Of a stretch of DNA of 64,000 nt, positions 28,671 to 37,297 are shown one piece after another. A program made the position numbers and the translations under genes. Under the pieces are notes generated by a model. The model was not told the DNA's origin, did not search any database, and saw only the letters and a program-made list of their open reading frames with translations. The number at the start of each line of letters is the position of its first letter. Positions within the stretch are counted from its first letter, which is position 1. This stretch comes from CAWFFV01 sp963814985 (GTDB lineage: Bacteria > Chloroflexota > Ktedonobacteria > Ktedonobacterales > Ktedonobacteraceae), in the NCBI GenBank assembly GCA_963814985.1, contig CAWFFV010000057.1, positions 124,001-188,000 on the forward strand, in the 5' to 3' direction.

Positions 28671-30182
28671 TTATTTTGCCAATCGTTCAGCGAGTTCGGC
28701 TAGCGTGCGTACGCCTACGCCCGTTGCACCCTTCTCCTGATAAGGCTTCTTTGTTTCTGTATAGCTTGTGCCAGCAATATCCAGGTGTGCCCACTTTGCA
28801 TTTCCTACGAAATGTTCCAGGATTTTTGCTGATGTTACTGAGGATGCTTTACGTCCACCTGTCTGCTTGATGTCAGCAATATCGCTCTTGATCTGTTCAC
28901 TATACTCATCATCCATAGGCATTGGCCAGTACTTCTCACCAGCCGCACGACCGGCTTCGAGTATCCCTGCTGTTAGTTGCTCGTCATTAGAGAACAGGCC
29001 TGTCATAGTATTCCCAAGTGCTACGACGATACCGCCTGTTAAGGTGGCCAGATCTATAATTGGTGACAGGCCCTTACTGGCAGCATAGGAGAGTGCATCG
29101 GCCAGGATAAGACGCCCCTCTGCATCAGTATTAACGATCTCAATGGTTTTGCCATTCATGATACGCAAAATGTCGCCAGGACGATAAGCCGTACTGCTGG
29201 GCATGTTTTCACAGGTTGGGATCAAGGCTGTCACATTGAGATGGAGTTGTAAACCTGCAATTGCCTGCATTGCGCCAAGAACTGCAGCCGCTCCACCCAT
29301 ATCACCCTTCATTTCATCCATGCGCTCTGCTGATTTGAGAGAGATGCCCCCTGTATCAAACGTGATGCCCTTACCAACGAGAGCCAGGGCCTGATCTGTG
29401 CTGTGAGGAGCACCACGATAACGCAGGACAATAAAGTGAGGTGGTTGGGCGCTACCCTGAGAAACTGCAAGCAGACCACCCATGCCCAGTTCTTGAATCT
29501 TTGCCTTGTCGAAAACCTCGCATTCCAGGCCAAATTGCCTGGCCATTGTGCTGGCCTGATCGGCTAAAGCATCTGGTGTTAAGATATTGGGTGGCTCATT
29601 GACGAGATCACGTGCGAAGTTCGTGGCCTCTGCCAGTATCTGTCCCTTGTGAATGGCTTGCTCGCATACAGACTTGTTTGCATCATCTGTCAGAAGTTGA
29701 ATTTGTGAGACGCCTTTGCCATTGTTCTCTGACGTTTGATATTTCTTAAAGGTATACAGGCCCAGAAGTGCCCCTTCTATTTGTGCTTGTGCTCCCTGAG
29801 TCTCATCGAGATTAGCGTGGTTCCATTGGAGTGCTAGAGCAATCGTTTGTGCCCCAGTCTTCTGCAAATGGCGTGCGGCAGTGGCGCTAGCCCGACGAAT
29901 GACTTGTGGATTTATGGTCTCTTCAGCCCCCAGGCCTGCTACGATGACTCGTCTGGCAGCCAGACGACCCATTGTGTATACAGTGAGTAGCTCACCTGGG
30001 TTTCCCTTGAATTCTCCATCGGTACAGAGTTCCGTGATCAGTCCTCCCAGTGCTCTATCAACAAGTGAGGTTGTCGTCGAGAATAAAGGGCGACCCTGTG
30101 CAACATTCTGATGTGCTACTCCTACAACCAGGGCATCGCATTGTACATTATGTACAGCCTGTGTCGTCAGTTGAATATCCAT
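28671..30182 (-). CDS. pepA: Leucyl aminopeptidase (M17)
   Basis: A 503-residue cytosolic metallo-aminopeptidase that removes N-terminal residues from peptides, using two metal ions. The signature NTDAEGRLILADAL is intact, with VGKGITFDTGGISLK and ATLTGGIVVALG. The N-terminal macro-like domain (MDIQLTTQAVHNVQCDAL...) is present. Length is normal for the family (about 500). Single gene with its own promoter region (30183-30330) and a terminator hairpin downstream. Confidence 0.96.
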   Translation of the reverse strand: MDIQLTTQAVHNVQCDALVVGVAHQNVAQGRPLFSTTTSLVDRALGGLITELCTDGEFKGNPGELLTVYTMGRLAARRVIVAGLGAEETINPQVIRRASATAARHLQKTGAQTIALALQWNHANLDETQGAQAQIEGALLGLYTFKKYQTSENNGKGVSQIQLLTDDANKSVCEQAIHKGQILAEATNFARDLVNEPPNILTPDALADQASTMARQFGLECEVFDKAKIQELGMGGLLAVSQGSAQPPHFIVLRYRGAPHSTDQALALVGKGITFDTGGISLKSAERMDEMKGDMGGAAAVLGAMQAIAGLQLHLNVTALIPTCENMPSSTAYRPGDILRIMNGKTIEIVNTDAEGRLILADALSYAASKGLSPIIDLATLTGGIVVALGNTMTGLFSNDEQLTAGILEAGRAAGEKYWPMPMDDEYSEQIKSDIADIKQTGGRKASSVTSAKILEHFVGNAKWAHLDIAGTSYTETKKPYQEKGATGVGVRTLAELAERLAK

Positions 30183-30330
30183 GCCAGTAAACTCCTATTT
30201 TCTCATCGCTGTGTGTTGTGAAAAATGGCTAACTGACCAGAAAACTGATCAGTCAAATAAATTTGGTGAATTATTCTAGTATGATGCATGTGGTCAAGGG
30301 TTCCTGATACCAATCGGCTTGTACGCCAGC

Positions 30331-30726
30331 TTATTTTGGTAAAAGTAAACGTCCCACCACATCTAGCAGTTGCCGTGGCTTGAATGGCTTGGTCAAGTAC
30401 TCCGTACAGCCAATCTGACGCGCTGCTTCACCTTCATCACTGAGAGCAAAAGCTGTAACAGCGACGATAGGCACATTAGCTAAACCTGGACGCGCACGTA
30501 TCAGCTGAGTAGTCTGGTAACCATCAAGGACAGGCATAGAAAGATCTGTCAGAATAAGATCGACAGGCTCTCGATCCAGAATATCGAGAGCCTCACGCCC
30601 ATTGGAGGCGGAAAGGCAACGATAGCCCCGTGTTGAAAGAACGCGCTCAATGAGAAGACGGTTGGACACTTCGTTTTCAACAACGAGGATGGTGGGTGGA
30701 CGAGTGTTAAATATCGGTGTACTCAT
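30331..30726 (-). CDS. Single-domain response regulator (CheY-like)
   Basis: A 131-residue receiver domain without an output domain. It has the acidic pair after TILVVENE, the phosphoacceptor Asp in DLILTDLSMPVLDGYQT, the Thr switch in VAVTAFA and the Lys in YLTKPFKPRQLL. The second acidic position is Glu-Asn rather than the usual Asp-Asp. It lies 21 bases after the large histidine kinase gene and is probably its partner, as in phosphorelays. Confidence 0.93.
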   Translation of the reverse strand: MSTPIFNTRPPTILVVENEVSNRLLIERVLSTRGYRCLSASNGREALDILDREPVDLILTDLSMPVLDGYQTTQLIRARPGLANVPIVAVTAFALSDEGEAARQIGCTEYLTKPFKPRQLLDVVGRLLLPK

Positions 30727-30747
30727 GTTTTCTCTCGATTTTTTGCT

Positions 30748-33288
30748 TCAGATTTCATTAGTAGAGGAGACAACAGGCAACGTGAATGAGAACGTTGAGC
30801 CTTGTCCAGGTACACTTTCTACCGCAACTTCACTTCCTTGTAATTCAACGAGTTTTCTCGCTATGGTTAAGCCTAATCCTGTTCCTCCAAAGCGTCTTGT
30901 TGTGCTCCCATCAGCCTGTCGAAATGCCTCGAAGATATAGCCAAAAGTGGCAGGTGAGATGCCAATGCCTGTATCATTGACAGAGATATGGAGCATCTTC
31001 CCCTTGCGCACGGGTGTACAACGAATGGTAACTCCACCCTTCTCGGTAAACTTCAACGCATTAGAGACCAGATTGGTCGCAACTTGACGGATGTGGTGGC
31101 CATCTGCCATGACCATGGGTAACCCCTCTTCCATCTCCAGGTTCAAGTACAATTCTTTGTCCTTCGCTATTGGCTTAAGTTGATTAACTACTTCCATCAG
31201 GCAAGATCTGAGGTCCAGTGGCTCTAGCCTGATCTCGATACGATCCGCCTCTATCTTGGAAAGGTCAAGCATGTCGTTAACCAGATGTGAGAGATTTTCG
31301 GCGCATCCTACCATTAATTGGATATCGCGCTCCTGCTCAGCAGTCAATTCTCCATCCCCAAACCCTTCTAAAATAAAGCTACCATGACTGATGATGCTAT
31401 GTAAGGGAGTACGTAACTCATGGGTCACATTGGCTAAGAACTGCGCTTTCAAACGGCTGGCACGTTCAAGAGCTGCATTCTTCTCCTTCACCTCAGCGAA
31501 TAACTGTGCATTCTGAATGGCCATCGATGCCTGCATTGCCACCGTGCTCAACAAAAAAGTATTGCTGATCGGATGTGGCTTGTCGGTATAGAGTATAAAT
31601 GCGCCAATTGCCTGATCTCGTAATAGTAATGGAACAGCGGTGGCAGAACAATATCCAGCATCAAGAGCCATACGTGCCCAGTTGTCCTTGCGCTCTTCAT
31701 AGATCATGGCAATATCTTCAGCATGGGCAATCTTTTGCTTCTGTATAGCAATGCGGGCCAGAATCATATCCAGGTCCCGTCTGGCCTGGGGTGGGATGCG
31801 AGAGCGATGATCGCCAGAAGCCGATGATGCTGGCTTCTTCGAAGTACCAGCCCCACTGTGTTTATCGTTGGCCTGACTCCTGGGTATCGTGGCCATTTTC
31901 GTCGTGACGGCCATTGTGATATCACCATCCGGGTCTACGTGTACGGTGATATCACCTTGCTCTTGTAACGAATGGTGTGTGTTTGGAGGGGGTGTGGCGT
32001 GCGAATCGACCTGGGTATCTGTATCCTTCTCCCATTGTGCGACTGCCCACGGCAAAAGCGTCTCACGTCCGTAGAGCAGGAGTGATACATGTGTGACCTG
32101 CATAATATGTCCCAGGCGGCTCACGATTTCACCCAACAAGTGCTCCAGATTGAGTGTTGAAATAAGCGTATCACTTATGAGCAAGATGTTGGTCATCTGC
32201 TCCGTAAGGGCCTGATTTTCGCTTTCGAGTGAGTCGGAGAGCAATTTGAAGGAGAGGGATAACATCTCTATCTCATCGCCGTGTGGCAGGGCCACTTGTG
32301 TGCCAGTGTTGTCAGTTAACTGTGCATGGATGTGAGCCTGAAGACGACGTAGAGGAGTAATGAAGAATTTTCTCATCAGGAATGAAGAGATGATGACCTC
32401 TAATGCGAAGACGAAAATACTGACACCAGCGATGATCAGGAAGAGATGGTTACTGTTAGCGAGTAATTCAACGGCAACAATCTCCAGGTCGGGCGAATTA
32501 GCCATTTGTTCTTTTGTTTTGGCAAGGCCAGTCAATGTGAGATATTGCTGTGCTCCATTCACAGTCTGAGTCCCAGCCTGTGTACAAATCTTTTGCCTGA
32601 CCTCAGTTGCTGGAGCGTTAAGTGACGGTCCACTGGTTCCCTGTATCTGCTCGGACAAGCAGAGAAGTACATTCGTGCCGACTTGTTGTGCCAGCTCCTG
32701 TGCAAAGTAGTTATCAATGGGTTGTGCCACCAGTAAAGCACCGGTAAGTATTCCAACGGAGTCACGAATCGGCACTGCAATGCTTAAAGCCCATTGATCA
32801 CCCTGCACCGATGGGTCGATAACCGGCGCGATATTTTTCTGCAATGTGGTAACGGCATGTCCCTGCAATGCCTGTTTGATGAAAGGGACCATTTCTGTGG
32901 CAATAGATGTATTTGATTCATCCATATTCCCCATTTGTAGCTGGATGTGATAATTGTTGGAAACTATCGCAAGCCATGACAAGTGGTAGCGGATCAGTAC
33001 AGTTGTCAGTTGATTCTGAAGACTCTCTTGCGTTGCTTGTGTATAAGGGTAAGAAATAGTAGAGGTAACGCTTCTATCAAGAGTTACCTGTTCGAGTACA
33101 TGTATTAAATTCGTCGTGTGAATCTGGTAAGCTTGCTTAAAGTGCAAGAGATGAACTTGCGCATTGTCACTCGCCTCACGTTCCTCAGAGAGTCTGAACA
33201 GACTCCAGGAAAATAGAGAATAGAGGAGCATACAAAGCAAGAGTGTTAGCGTCGCGACGACGATAATTTTTTCCCCAAGTAACCGCAT
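30748..33288 (-). CDS. Large sensor histidine kinase with extracytoplasmic sensor, HAMP and GAF
   Basis: An 846-residue kinase. A first membrane helix (residues about 8-30) is followed by an extracytoplasmic sensor of roughly 240 residues, a second helix (about 275-297, IIAGVSIFVFALEVIISSFL), HAMP, a GAF-like segment split by a low-complexity insert (about 440-500), HisKA with NVTHELRTPLHSII, and HATPase with NLVSNALKFTEKG, DTGIGISP and GGTGLGLTIARKL. All kinase motifs are intact and no receiver is fused. Cotranscribed with the single-domain regulator. The ligand is unknown. The leader of this gene may hold the structured RNA at about 33320-33520. Confidence 0.93.
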   Translation of the reverse strand: MRLLGEKIIVVATLTLLLCMLLYSLFSWSLFRLSEEREASDNAQVHLLHFKQAYQIHTTNLIHVLEQVTLDRSVTSTISYPYTQATQESLQNQLTTVLIRYHLSWLAIVSNNYHIQLQMGNMDESNTSIATEMVPFIKQALQGHAVTTLQKNIAPVIDPSVQGDQWALSIAVPIRDSVGILTGALLVAQPIDNYFAQELAQQVGTNVLLCLSEQIQGTSGPSLNAPATEVRQKICTQAGTQTVNGAQQYLTLTGLAKTKEQMANSPDLEIVAVELLANSNHLFLIIAGVSIFVFALEVIISSFLMRKFFITPLRRLQAHIHAQLTDNTGTQVALPHGDEIEMLSLSFKLLSDSLESENQALTEQMTNILLISDTLISTLNLEHLLGEIVSRLGHIMQVTHVSLLLYGRETLLPWAVAQWEKDTDTQVDSHATPPPNTHHSLQEQGDITVHVDPDGDITMAVTTKMATIPRSQANDKHSGAGTSKKPASSASGDHRSRIPPQARRDLDMILARIAIQKQKIAHAEDIAMIYEERKDNWARMALDAGYCSATAVPLLLRDQAIGAFILYTDKPHPISNTFLLSTVAMQASMAIQNAQLFAEVKEKNAALERASRLKAQFLANVTHELRTPLHSIISHGSFILEGFGDGELTAEQERDIQLMVGCAENLSHLVNDMLDLSKIEADRIEIRLEPLDLRSCLMEVVNQLKPIAKDKELYLNLEMEEGLPMVMADGHHIRQVATNLVSNALKFTEKGGVTIRCTPVRKGKMLHISVNDTGIGISPATFGYIFEAFRQADGSTTRRFGGTGLGLTIARKLVELQGSEVAVESVPGQGSTFSFTLPVVSSTNEI

Positions 33289-33323
33289 TATAAAGTGTAT
33301 GGGCGACCCTTTCTAAAAAATAG

Positions 33324-33518
33324 AAAAAAGTAAGGAGAGGACGGGGTGCCAGCTCGTCCTCCCCTTACCACGCGCAGCCTCATAGCCACGCGAAGCTCTA
33401 GGAGGTGCGCGTGCAAACCCCATGGGGAAAAGGTTGCACGGAGATTCAGATGCATGCTACAAGCCGCTCGTCGAGGTGGATCTGCTTGCTCACATACATC
33501 CCGCCTTCCATCCCAGGC
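33324..33518 (-). ncRNA. Candidate structured small RNA or leader element
   Basis: On the minus strand a TATAAT at 33530-33525 is followed by about 190 bases rich in short GC stems, and then by a terminator: arms at 33368-33355 and 33343-33330 form a 14-bp stem around an 11-base loop and run into six T (33329-33324). An internal hairpin has arms GTGCAACC and GGTTTGCAC. No good coding frame lies within it. It precedes the histidine kinase start at 33288, so it could be an independent RNA or a terminating leader. I could not match it to SRP RNA, 6S RNA, T-box or a known riboswitch. Confidence 0.5.
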
Positions 33519-33524
33519 CTATGT

Positions 33525-33530
33525 ATTATA
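33525..33530 (-). promoter_or_regulatory. Promoter -10 box of the candidate small RNA
   Basis: TATAAT on the minus strand. The matching -35 element is weak (no TTGACA-like hexamer at 16-18 bases), so strength cannot be judged. Confidence 0.45.
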
Positions 33531-33628
33531 ACGCATAAGTGAGCAAATTGTTATCACTTTTGGGGCCAATTTTGGGAATGTGAAGAAATTCACTCTCACC
33601 TGGGATTTAGGAATGATCGTTCTCCCTA

Positions 33629-33946
33629 TCAAAAGAGATAGCTCATCGGCCTTTGTGCCCCTAGAAACTCGATATAATTACACCTTAGAAAACGGACAAG
33701 AATACGGGCTATGTCTCGTTCACTCCGGTAAATCAATCGTGCTATGTCCTGGATGGTGCGCTTTCCATCCAGTAATATCAGTACAATCCTTTCTCGCCGA
33801 TCCATTTGACCTAAAATTTGCTGTGTTGTTGCCATGGACCGTGCCCGAAAGACGGCGTAGACACCTGACTGTGCCATTTCCTCTATCGTTGTTGTTACTT
33901 GAGGTAATAGCGGATAGCTTGTAAAAAATACTGGTACGATGGTCAT
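33629..33946 (-). CDS. Small winged-helix-like protein related to DUF4388 tail domains
   Basis: About 105 residues. Start at MTIVPVFFTSY, with GGAGGAG seven bases upstream. The C-terminal half, IVLILLDGKRTIQDIARLIY then RSERDIARILVRFL, matches closely the end of the DUF4388-like protein at 52.7-53.4 kb (LLLIDGRRSVTDLARIMTRT). This segment looks like a small winged helix used in output or signalling proteins. The function is unknown. Confidence 0.6.
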   Translation of the reverse strand: MTIVPVFFTSYPLLPQVTTTIEEMAQSGVYAVFRARSMATTQQILGQMDRRERIVLILLDGKRTIQDIARLIYRSERDIARILVRFLRCNYIEFLGAQRPMSYLF

Positions 33947-34147
33947 ATGCTTCTCCTCCAAAACACGTACACCCCATATTCCCAAAGAGGATATAATCGA
34001 CTCCTCTCATACACTATACTGGTGAAATGTGAAAATAGCGTTAAGATTTTAGCCGATGGTGTGAAAGTTATGTGAATAGTGATAAAAATAAGTACTTCAA
34101 AATGTTTCATTAGATTTCAAAAAGATCATTTATAACTCCTCGGGTTC

Positions 34148-34563
34148 CATGAGTCATCCCGAACTTTTGTTTCAAAAGTTCGCAAAAACAGGGGTCCAGG
34201 GGGCGGGCAGCCTCCTGGCGGGGTTTGGGGTGTCCCCCATAGGCGCGGACTTTAGCAGAGGGATCCCTCTGCACTCTTGTTTTTCGTGCCGCTTCCAGCG
34301 GCAATACTAAAGAAAAGAGGTATTGGGGACACCCCAAACCCCGGCAGGGAGAACCCTGCACCCCTTAAGTCCGCGCCTATGGGGGTGTCCCCAAAAACTC
34401 TTTTACTTTTTTCCTCGCGCCGCCGCAGGCGGCGCGAGGAAAAAAGAAATTTTGCGGGGACACCCCAAACCCCGGTCAAGGGCTGACCGCCCTTGACAAT
34501 CCCGCTTCTCAAGCCACTTGATAGCGTGTGAACTTTTGTTCGAAAAATTCGGGATGACTCATG
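34148..34563. mobile_element. MITE-like repeat element, family C (long copy)
   Basis: Terminal inverted repeats CATGAGTCATCCCGAA (34148-34163) and its complement (34548-34563, one mismatch). The inside holds several nested GC-rich inverted repeats around GGGGACACCCC and a large hairpin at about 34409-34446. No coding frame is supported. A shorter copy with the same ends lies at 63153-63334. The size, terminal repeats and dispersed copies fit a non-autonomous transposable element. No target duplication is visible here. Confidence 0.7.
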
Positions 34564-34572
34564 ATCTGCGAA

Positions 34573-36435
34573 TTAAGGAATCTGTGTCCAAACAATTGGG
34601 CCATGGAGAGTATTTTTGTCCAGTTGGAGTGATGTCTCATGTTGAGTATCTACCAGGTAAATACCTGGTTGTCCATCACTCATTGCAAGTACTAACTGAT
34701 CAGGAGAGATAGCGGACCAGCTAAAAGCAGAGGCAGGCCCTTGTAGTTTAAGTGGCTGTGATGCTTTGAGGATTTGTGTATCAATAAAAAGGACATGTGT
34801 GCCGGTACTATATGCTATATGCTCCCCATTGCTCGACCAGACAGGAGCAGGCTCAGCAGTAACGCTGGTTGCCACCAGTGTGTCAGTCAGGGTCGTAGTG
34901 TGAATAACGTGGAGGGCACCGACTCCATCTGTAAGCATATCAAAATAGTCTATTTGCTGACCATCAGGTGACCATTGAGCGAGGCTGACCTGTTTACCGT
35001 TTGTTAGCTTCTCTATCGTATTGGTAAGATCGATACTGATAAGATCTCCTGGCAACCCGGCGAGTGATGTAACTAACAACCAGCTTCCTATGCTATTGTG
35101 ACCTGCGCGGCTATATGTTGCCTGTACATAGTCACCCGTTGTTAATGCTCGTGGTTCCCCTGTGCCTCCTATACCTACATGTTGCAACCAGAGACTATGA
35201 ACATGTCCTTTCACACCCACACTCCAGGTGAGGGTGGGTATATCTACGTTTGGCGACCAATCTAAAGAGAGAACTGTGTCAGTTGGATATGCTGTTGCGT
35301 TAACCGCAGGAGTAATGGTTAAGACTCCGTGGTTCTGGGTATTATAGTCAAGAATACCAACGTTTCTGTCGAGCGTTAGCACGAAGGCGATACGTATCCC
35401 ATCAGGGGACCAGATGGGATGAGAGACAGCCCCTTTCATGGGAAGTGAAACTGCTTGAACTGTATCTGATTCCTTCGAGTAGATGTACAAGCCTGGTGAA
35501 CCACTCCCGTTGGGATCAGCAACGAAGGCTAATGTGTTCCCATCTTTTGACCAGGCTAAACTATTGAGGATAGTCAGACCGGTATCTGTATTCCAGATTG
35601 CCGGGAGCCGGGTGTCCGACTTAAGGAGAGATTGCTGAATAATCGTATCGTTTTGTCCATCACTGCGAATCGTATGAACGAAGCCTTGTCGCAAGTCAAT
35701 ATAGGCGAGCATATTACCTGCTGGTCGCCCTGGGAGAGCGGGTCTGACCACCCAATTGGTTGCAACTACCACATTCTCTGGTGTCAGACGAAGCACACCT
35801 GTTCCACCATCAGCGGGACTGCTCCATAGTGCGCCATCACGTAGAAAGACGAAACGTGTTCCAGCAGGAATTGGCCCGGATTGCAGGCTAGCTGGAGGCG
35901 TAATCCCATGTGAGATTTGCGCTGTCTGGTTCTGTTTGAGCCAGAGCTTCCAGCCAATGAAGATCCCCATTCCTATAGTCAACAAGATAGAGACGGCGAT
36001 GGCAACTTGCATAATCTGCAAGCCTCCCCATGTCCTCCAATGCTGACGTAATGGCTGATCTTTGGTAGGCATATGTGTGGTGGGAAGTTCCAGCAAAGCT
36101 GAAGGAGGTCGTCCCCCAGGCAGAGCAATTAAGCGTGGACGATCGGAATTCTCGCGCAATATCTGTTTGGATAAGATTCTCTGTTCATCTGCTCTCCTGC
36201 CTGTGGCTGTGAGTTTCAGATATTCTGGTGAAGAAAAAATTTTTTCACACAATGTCTGATCAGGACTAATGCGCGGTATGAGCGAGATGAGTGTATCGAA
36301 GTGGTGGAAGTCAGCAAAAAGATGGCTACACTCTGGGCAAGACTCCAGATGTGTAGCCACGGTTTGTTGTTCTTCCGGGGCGAGCGCATTGTCAAGGTAA
36401 GCACTGAGAAGTTCCTTGACTTGCTCGCAATTCAT
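34573..36435 (-). CDS. Membrane anti-sigma factor with zinc-finger N-terminus and TolB-like beta-propeller
   Basis: A 620-residue protein. The N-terminal zf-HC2 domain has the His-Cys metal ligands in HLESCPECSHLF, after MNCEQVKELLSAYLDNAL. One membrane helix follows (about residues 138-165, MQVAIAVSILLTIGMGIFIG). The outer part of about 440 residues repeats WSPDG-like phrases (PIWSPDGIRIAFV, AQWSPDGQQIDYFD), as in TolB/WD40 propellers. It would hold the partner ECF sigma inactive until the propeller senses a signal. Its start overlaps the ECF stop by four bases (ATGA). Confidence 0.88.
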   Translation of the reverse strand: MNCEQVKELLSAYLDNALAPEEQQTVATHLESCPECSHLFADFHHFDTLISLIPRISPDQTLCEKIFSSPEYLKLTATGRRADEQRILSKQILRENSDRPRLIALPGGRPPSALLELPTTHMPTKDQPLRQHWRTWGGLQIMQVAIAVSILLTIGMGIFIGWKLWLKQNQTAQISHGITPPASLQSGPIPAGTRFVFLRDGALWSSPADGGTGVLRLTPENVVVATNWVVRPALPGRPAGNMLAYIDLRQGFVHTIRSDGQNDTIIQQSLLKSDTRLPAIWNTDTGLTILNSLAWSKDGNTLAFVADPNGSGSPGLYIYSKESDTVQAVSLPMKGAVSHPIWSPDGIRIAFVLTLDRNVGILDYNTQNHGVLTITPAVNATAYPTDTVLSLDWSPNVDIPTLTWSVGVKGHVHSLWLQHVGIGGTGEPRALTTGDYVQATYSRAGHNSIGSWLLVTSLAGLPGDLISIDLTNTIEKLTNGKQVSLAQWSPDGQQIDYFDMLTDGVGALHVIHTTTLTDTLVATSVTAEPAPVWSSNGEHIAYSTGTHVLFIDTQILKASQPLKLQGPASAFSWSAISPDQLVLAMSDGQPGIYLVDTQHETSLQLDKNTLHGPIVWTQIP

Positions 36436-36965
36436 TTTGGGCCTCCCAATTCCAGTGCGCGATAATGTTCTCGAAATGACTGACGTGCCCGTGAGAGATA
36501 CATCTTGACACCACTCTCTGCAATATTCAGGGCCTGTGCAATTTCATTATAAGAGAAACCCTCCTGTGTATACAGGAGCAATGCAGCCCTATATTGTTGA
36601 GGCATACGACGAAGAGCGGCACGTACCAGCTCTGTCGTTCCGTATATCTCTTGTGGGTCTGCGCTCTCAACATCGGCTGGTTCATGATCAAGGTCCTGCC
36701 AGGGCAGCCATGCGATCAATTTCCGACGACGAAGCGCATCATAGGCGGTATTTGTTGCTATACGATAGAGCCAGGCTGATAATTTTAAATTAGCATCCAT
36801 CTTTGGTAAAGCACGGAATGCTTTTAGGAAAGTATCTTGTGTGAGATCATCTGCTTGTTCGCGATCTCCTACCAGATGATAGACATAATTATAAATAGGT
36901 GTCTTATATTCGTCGTAAATCTGTTCAAAGGACCAGGTATTTTCCTTGGTCTCCACCCTAGCCAT
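36432..36965 (-). CDS. ECF RNA polymerase sigma factor (pair 1)
   Basis: A 177-residue extracytoplasmic-function sigma factor. Region 2 is YDEYKTPIYNYVYHLVGDRE then QADDLTQDTFLKAFRAL; region 4 is RMPQQYRAALLLYTQEGFSY then NEIAQALNIAESGVKMYLSR. The downstream gene is its anti-sigma, with which it is translationally coupled. The upstream region has possible GGAAC-type -35 motifs, hinting at autoregulation. Confidence 0.94.
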   Translation of the reverse strand: MARVETKENTWSFEQIYDEYKTPIYNYVYHLVGDREQADDLTQDTFLKAFRALPKMDANLKLSAWLYRIATNTAYDALRRRKLIAWLPWQDLDHEPADVESADPQEIYGTTELVRAALRRMPQQYRAALLLYTQEGFSYNEIAQALNIAESGVKMYLSRARQSFREHYRALELGGPK

Positions 36966-37297
36966 ACGCTACAATCCCTTCGATGGCTACTGTTACCATC
37001 TTGTCCGTTCCATTGCAAGAGGCAGCGGCTCATCTCCGGGCGACGCAGGTTCAGGATGAAGCTGATACAGATCATCCTATAGGTGCGGAAAGGCTTTACC
37101 CTTCTGTGTAGTGGAACGGACAACCAACGCTATCAGTAACATGCTAGAATAGTCATGCACACTTGCAGTTACGTGTTGTATCGTCTATCATGTTAGCATA
37201 CTTGAGTGGAATTTCAGCTATCATTAGCTCGGATGTTAGTACTATTGGGTGAAGCGAGCATAAATGGCAGAGCTGTTTCGTTACATAACGGGGGGCT
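36966..37297. other. Divergent regulatory region between the ECF sigma and mtnA
   Basis: TTGTCCGTTCCA at 37001-37012 and its exact complement TGGAACGGACAA at 37112-37123 form a 12-bp inverted pair 99 bases apart. Each contains GGAAC, as in many ECF -35 elements, reading outward to the sigma gene (minus) and to mtnA (plus). No gene is supported here. Confidence 0.45.

Noticed and set aside
33324..33530. Assignment to SRP RNA, 6S RNA, T-box or a known riboswitch
   Set aside because: The GGTCCGGAAGGAAGCAGC SRP core, the T-box GGTGGNACCGCG stretch and the SAM, TPP or cobalamin boxes are all absent; it is left unassigned.
33580..33924. Plus-strand frame of 114 codons
   Set aside because: It covers the minus-strand small gene, which has a much better ribosome binding site (GGAGGAG) and a recognisable segment.
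36869..37123. Minus-strand frame of 84 codons upstream of the ECF gene
   Set aside because: It overlaps the ECF start in another frame and the divergent promoter region, with no ribosome binding site.
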